A model generated the notes under the pieces. The model was not told the origin of the DNA. It saw only the letters and a program-made list of their open reading frames with translations, and did no database searches. Below, in pieces: positions 5,620 through 8,298 of a stretch of 8,298 bases of DNA (its first letter is position 1; every line of letters starts with the position of its first letter). Both the position numbers and the translations under genes were made by a program. This DNA comes from Erysipelotrichaceae bacterium UBA6182 (GTDB taxonomy: Bacteria > Bacillota_I > Bacilli_A > Erysipelotrichales > Erysipelotrichaceae), in assembly GCA_002422065.1 (NCBI GenBank), contig DITO01000041.1:1-8298 (forward strand). The letters run 5' to 3'.

Positions 5620-6844
5620 AATCTCGCTTGACATCAAAATCAAGATATCGATCTCCCCACTCATCAGATAGGAAGTAGTTCTCAATGGTATACATAAATA
5701 ACACCTTATCAATATTCTTTTCTTTTATAAATGAATCATATTTGAATTCTACTTTAAAGATCCCTTTATAGTTGATTGGATAAACAAAATAAATGTTTTT
5801 ATAATGATTCAACAACAAAGGCAGTACTGGACCTGCATAGGAATCCCCAATAATCAACAGGTCACCTTCTATATCAGCTTGATTTTCGCGATGAACGAAA
5901 CCATTTCCCAAACTATACGCTTTGTTATAATGATAGTCCATCGTATCTATACCTGTTCGATCAAAAAATTGGTTTGTATCATTTGGATTCTCGTTCAATT
6001 GTCCATCAGAATAGGCAACATATTCTGGAAGATCAAATTTATAGACACAAAAATCCGCTCCATCATTGACAAACCCGCTCTGAGCAGAGTATGTCCCATA
6101 GAACTTGAGTCCATCTTTGCAGTTCTCAGCTAATGGAGATAAAGCATCATCTTTGTTGCCTTCAATTAAATTCAGGATATCTAAATAACCTTGATAACTT
6201 CCTCGATGATTCCAATGATGGTCCGTAGAGTAAAAATATTTTTCGTAATCATTCAAATCACCTATTTTGAATGAACTATAGGGTACTTGCAAAGAAGTTC
6301 TTAAACTCTCTTCAAACCGATCCCCCCCCGAACTAAGTCCATTCGCAGAATCGAAGAAATCTTTCTCTTGAATTTGAGTTGGTTTATACACATAGAAACC
6401 TACATTCGGATAATCCTCTGCAATCTTATTTATCTGCCCTGCACGATCAATGATTCTCTGGTTAATGATATCCGAATAAGCAATGGGATTACTCATTAGC
6501 AACTGGCTGGAACCAATTTGATTGACATACGTATCTCCAACAGGATTCAAGACCATTGGATCATCAATTAATGAGTAGAGTATATTTGCATTAGCATAAT
6601 TAATTTTATTCTTCAATTTCACAAATTCATAACGATCATAAAACTGATCTGTTAAAATCGTTTCGATTGTCGACTCGAAAACACCATTCAAAAGTTCTCT
6701 AGGATGAAGATCTTGATTGGTCTTTAAGTTACGATTCTCTACATAAGAAATCATTTCTTGATCCTTGACAAATAAACTGTAAATGCTGGTCAAGGCAAGG
6801 ATAATGAGTACAAGAATTGGAAAGATTTGTTCACTCTTTTTCAT
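5618..6844 (-). CDS. DHHW family SGNH-like extracytoplasmic O-acyltransferase, partner of MBOAT
   Basis: This is a membrane-anchored relative of AlgX/AlgJ and other SGNH-type O-acetyltransferases, which place an acyl group on an exported polysaccharide. Of 408 residues, one N-terminal TM helix (about 7-26) anchors the protein, and the rest should be outside the cell membrane. YSTDHHWNHRG (205-215) holds the defining DHHW, with D208 and H210 in the places of the AlgX-type Asp-x-His pair. IIGDSYAGPVLPLLL (331-345) holds the nucleophile S335 in a GDS motif. An ENR element (36-38) and FESTIETILTDQFYDR (56-71) resemble the N-terminal segment common to this group. C242 and C266 are the only cysteines and may form a disulfide. 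This is the first gene of the operon, ending 11 nt before the MBOAT start. The start at 6844 has no Shine-Dalgarno site but puts the TM helix in the right place. Codons 172-175 contain eight consecutive G, a possible slippage switch. The acceptor glycan is unknown. Confidence 0.9.
   Translation of the reverse strand: MKKSEQIFPILVLIILALTSIYSLFVKDQEMISYVENRNLKTNQDLHPRELLNGVFESTIETILTDQFYDRYEFVKLKNKINYANANILYSLIDDPMVLNPVGDTYVNQIGSSQLLMSNPIAYSDIINQRIIDRAGQINKIAEDYPNVGFYVYKPTQIQEKDFFDSANGLSSGGDRFEESLRTSLQVPYSSFKIGDLNDYEKYFYSTDHHWNHRGSYQGYLDILNLIEGNKDDALSPLAENCKDGLKFYGTYSAQSGFVNDGADFCVYKFDLPEYVAYSDGQLNENPNDTNQFFDRTGIDTMDYHYNKAYSLGNGFVHRENQADIEGDLLIIGDSYAGPVLPLLLNHYKNIYFVYPINYKGIFKVEFKYDSFIKEKNIDKVLFMYTIENYFLSDEWGDRYLDFDVKRD
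6322..6329 (-). repeat. Poly-G tract (G8 on coding strand) inside the DHHW gene
   Basis: Eight consecutive G on the coding strand span codons 172-175 (TCG GGG GGG GAT; Ser-Gly-Gly-Asp). I saw no other run of five or more G/C in this AT-rich window. With seven G the frame reads six more codons after the two Gly and stops at TAA. With nine G it meets TGA after Gly-Ser-Val. Either slip removes the DHHW motif (207-211) and the GDS serine (335). The tract is seen directly; use as a phase-variation switch is inference. Confidence 0.97.
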
Positions 6845-6854
6845 AGTCGTTATT

Positions 6855-6863
6855 AGTTTATCA
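6855..6863 (-). promoter_or_regulatory. Possible extended -10 (TGaTAAACT) for the five-gene operon
   Basis: Reading the minus strand, TGATAAACT at 6863-6855 fits an extended -10 with four of six core bases. I see no convincing -35. The predicted start, near 6848, would leave about 4 nt before the ATG at 6844. The real promoter could lie further upstream in 6870-6965, so this is tentative. Confidence 0.25.
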
Positions 6864-6922
6864 AATTTGTCCTAAAAAGAGTATTAATTTTGGATTAAGT
6901 TCGCATTTAAGGCTAACATGAA

Positions 6923-6951
6923 TGGGCGAAGATGTATCCATTTGTTATAAT
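6923..6951 (+). promoter_or_regulatory. Sigma-A type promoter with extended -10 for the divergent gene
   Basis: A perfect TATAAT (6946-6951) is preceded by TG at 6943-6944, giving the extended form TGtTATAAT. A weak -35 (tgggcg, 6923-6928) lies 17 bp upstream. Transcription would start near 6957-6959, only about 7-9 nt before the ATG at 6966, leaving almost no leader and no Shine-Dalgarno site. Confidence 0.6.
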
Positions 6952-6965
6952 ATACAATAAACGAT

Positions 6966-8298
6966 ATGAAAAAAACTGAAACACAAAATCTCAAACGAAT
7001 AATCTTACTCGTCCTAAGCCTTATCATTTTTTCGTTCTTCTTTCTTATTTCTACCTACACACCTTTAGCGGGTGACGACTGGGGCTATGCTATCAATGGA
7101 CTTAGACAAAATCCCTTAATCACAGCTTTAGAGTTCTATCAAACATGGTCTGGGCGATTCTTTAGTGAACTTTATGGATTCCTTGTCACGCCCAATAAAC
7201 TAGTATGGAACTTCTTGAATGCATCGCTTTTTACCGGGATTTTTATTCTTATTACACGTTTAGGTCTTAAAAGGAACAAAGTCATTGGATCACTCCTACT
7301 CATATTTTTAATGTTTAGTGTCAAGGATGAATTACGTATGGAAACCTATACTTGGTTGATGGGTACAACATACATCATTCCACTTTTTCTTGCCCTTTTA
7401 TTCTTTAAACTTAATCTTCAAGATACTGAAGATTCAATCAAACCCAAATTGAATGTCATCATCATTTCGAGCTTACTCTTGTTCTATATTGGCCTAGCGA
7501 TGGAAAACATTGCCATCATTATGGTACTAGCAACCATTCTATTTAATATCTACACATTTATTAATAAACGAAGCTTTTATATTCACCAAATCAGTTATGC
7601 AGTCGTTTCAATTGCATCACTCGTATTATTACGCTCTTCACCTGGTGCAGCAGAACGCTTATTAAGAGATCATCCTGACTGGGTAAGAATGAGTTTTTTT
7701 GAGCAGATTTTATCGAATTACTCACATTTCATACGCATGACATTCATCGAACATCGGATGTTGATTTTGACATTGAGCATTGCATTCATGCTTCTCGTAA
7801 TTCGAAATGTAATCCAATCTAGAAAAGTCAAAATACAAGATATCATATTGGCAATAATCTTTTTGATTTCATCATTCTCATCAATTTCGCTGCAACTCAG
7901 TACTCGTTTGATGTTTATTGATTGGTCACAATTCATCGAAGCGACTTCGATCTTTAATTCAGTATTCTGGATTATTTTTACGCTTGCTCTTTTCGCAAGC
8001 ATAATTCTATACATTGAAAAAAAGAAGCAACTTCGCTTTGCATTTATCCTATTATTAGCAGGCGTGAGTAATGGGGTCATGATGCTATCACCTATCTTTG
8101 GTTATCGCTCCACTTTATATACCGTTTATTTCTTAATGTTGTTGATCTTGATGGTTATCGATCTGTTTGAAATTAAAAAACCTGTTCTATTTGCTCTATC
8201 CATTGTTTTGATTCTACTCATTGGCATTGAAGCTAAAGGACTTTTGTATAAATATCAATTAGTTGATCGTGTACATCGATTCCGCATGAGTGAAATCG
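6966..8298 (+). CDS. Polytopic GT-C/DUF6056-like membrane protein (3' end outside window)
   Basis: The frame is open from ATG 6966 to the window end (444 codons, no stop), so the C-terminus is missing. It encodes about twelve or thirteen hydrophobic segments: one at 11-31, a cluster from 75 to 223, and another from 265 to 421. The first extracytoplasmic loop holds PLAGDDWGYA (33-42), an acidic pair as in GT-C glycosyltransferases, followed by TWSGRFFSEL (60-69). Further on are METYTWLMGTTYIIP (125-139), AMENIAI (178-184), SSPGAAERLL (224-233, like the A/S-P-G-x-x-x-R block of this group) and SPIFGYRSTLY (375-385). The overall pattern is that of the DUF6056 group, which I recall from polysaccharide loci. 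A lipid-linked sugar transferase or export role is plausible but unproven. It has its own promoter and is transcribed away from the acylation/LCP operon, suggesting shared regulation. A Lys-rich start before TM1 supports ATG 6966 despite the missing Shine-Dalgarno site. Confidence 0.85.
   Translation, partial: MKKTETQNLKRIILLVLSLIIFSFFFLISTYTPLAGDDWGYAINGLRQNPLITALEFYQTWSGRFFSELYGFLVTPNKLVWNFLNASLFTGIFILITRLGLKRNKVIGSLLLIFLMFSVKDELRMETYTWLMGTTYIIPLFLALLFFKLNLQDTEDSIKPKLNVIIISSLLLFYIGLAMENIAIIMVLATILFNIYTFINKRSFYIHQISYAVVSIASLVLLRSSPGAAERLLRDHPDWVRMSFFEQILSNYSHFIRMTFIEHRMLILTLSIAFMLLVIRNVIQSRKVKIQDIILAIIFLISSFSSISLQLSTRLMFIDWSQFIEATSIFNSVFWIIFTLALFASIILYIEKKKQLRFAFILLLAGVSNGVMMLSPIFGYRSTLYTVYFLMLLILMVIDLFEIKKPVLFALSIVLILLIGIEAKGLLYKYQLVDRVHRFRMSEI

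Larger units (their letters stand above)
6845..6965. other. Divergent intergenic region
   Basis: This 121-bp AT-rich spacer separates the two transcription units and must hold both promoters. Besides the -10 elements listed separately, it has only short imperfect inverted repeats, TTAAT/ATTAA at 6884-6898 and AATGG/CCATT at 6921-6942, which are too weak to call operators. No small gene or RNA is evident. Confidence 0.7.

Noticed and set aside
6884..6942. Short inverted repeats in the divergent spacer (TTAAT/ATTAA and AATGG/CCATT)
   Set aside because: Arms of five bases in AT-rich DNA are expected by chance; no operator can be claimed.
6969..6975. A7 run right after the start codon of the divergent gene
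   Set aside because: Met-Lys-Lys starts with A-runs are common in AT-rich genomes, so this is weak evidence for slippage compared with the G8 tract.
7694..7700. T7 run in the divergent gene
   Set aside because: Length is expected by chance in AT-rich coding DNA with Phe codons.
7718..8080. 120-codon minus-strand frame
   Set aside because: It is antisense to the GT-C-like membrane gene; its Met/Asn/Lys-rich composition looks like the complement of hydrophobic codons.
1..8298. Insertion sequences, CRISPR arrays, tRNA or rRNA genes, intrinsic terminators
   Set aside because: I saw no transposase, direct repeat array, RNA gene signature, or GC-rich hairpin followed by T-run; gene gaps in the operon are too short to hold terminators.

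Overview
The window is AT-rich DNA from what looks like a low-GC Gram-positive bacterium (Bacillota). Three things point there: an LCP (LytR-CpsA-Psr) ligase with PASTA-like repeats, several strong GGAG-type ribosome binding sites, and short gene spacing. TGA ends the LCP gene, so the code is the standard bacterial one. A placement in or near Erysipelotrichia is only a guess.

Layout. Positions 1-6844 hold a tightly packed five-gene operon on the minus strand, read from right to left: a DHHW/SGNH extracytoplasmic acyltransferase (6844-5618), an AlgI/DltB-type MBOAT membrane acyltransferase (5606-4197), an unrecognised single-pass membrane protein (4174-3539), a large LCP-family protein (3535-965), and a family 2 glycosyltransferase (963 to beyond base 1). 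Gaps between these genes are 11, 22, 3 and 1 nt, and no terminator is visible. A 121-bp intergenic region (6845-6965) separates the operon from a divergent gene on the plus strand (6966 to beyond 8298), which encodes a polytopic GT-C/DUF6056-like membrane protein.

How the genes fit together (inference). The set reads as part of a surface-glycan locus. The GT2 enzyme and the divergent GT-C-like protein would build or extend a glycan. The MBOAT and DHHW proteins would O-acylate it outside the membrane. The LCP protein would attach the lipid-linked polymer to the cell wall. The MBOAT ends in the hexapeptide FIYFRF, matching the C-terminal acyl-shuttle motif known from DltX and fused MBOATs. The DHHW protein carries a matching GDS serine and DHHW motif.

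Most notable points: (1) a run of eight G in the first operon gene, where loss or gain of one base gives an immediate stop, so it is a candidate phase-variation switch for acylation; (2) an unusual LCP architecture, with three TM helices, a solute-binding-protein-like lobe, the LCP domain and four degenerate PASTA-like repeats; (3) paired cysteines in the extracytoplasmic parts of two of the proteins; (4) start codons on both sides of the divergent promoter region with no Shine-Dalgarno sequence.
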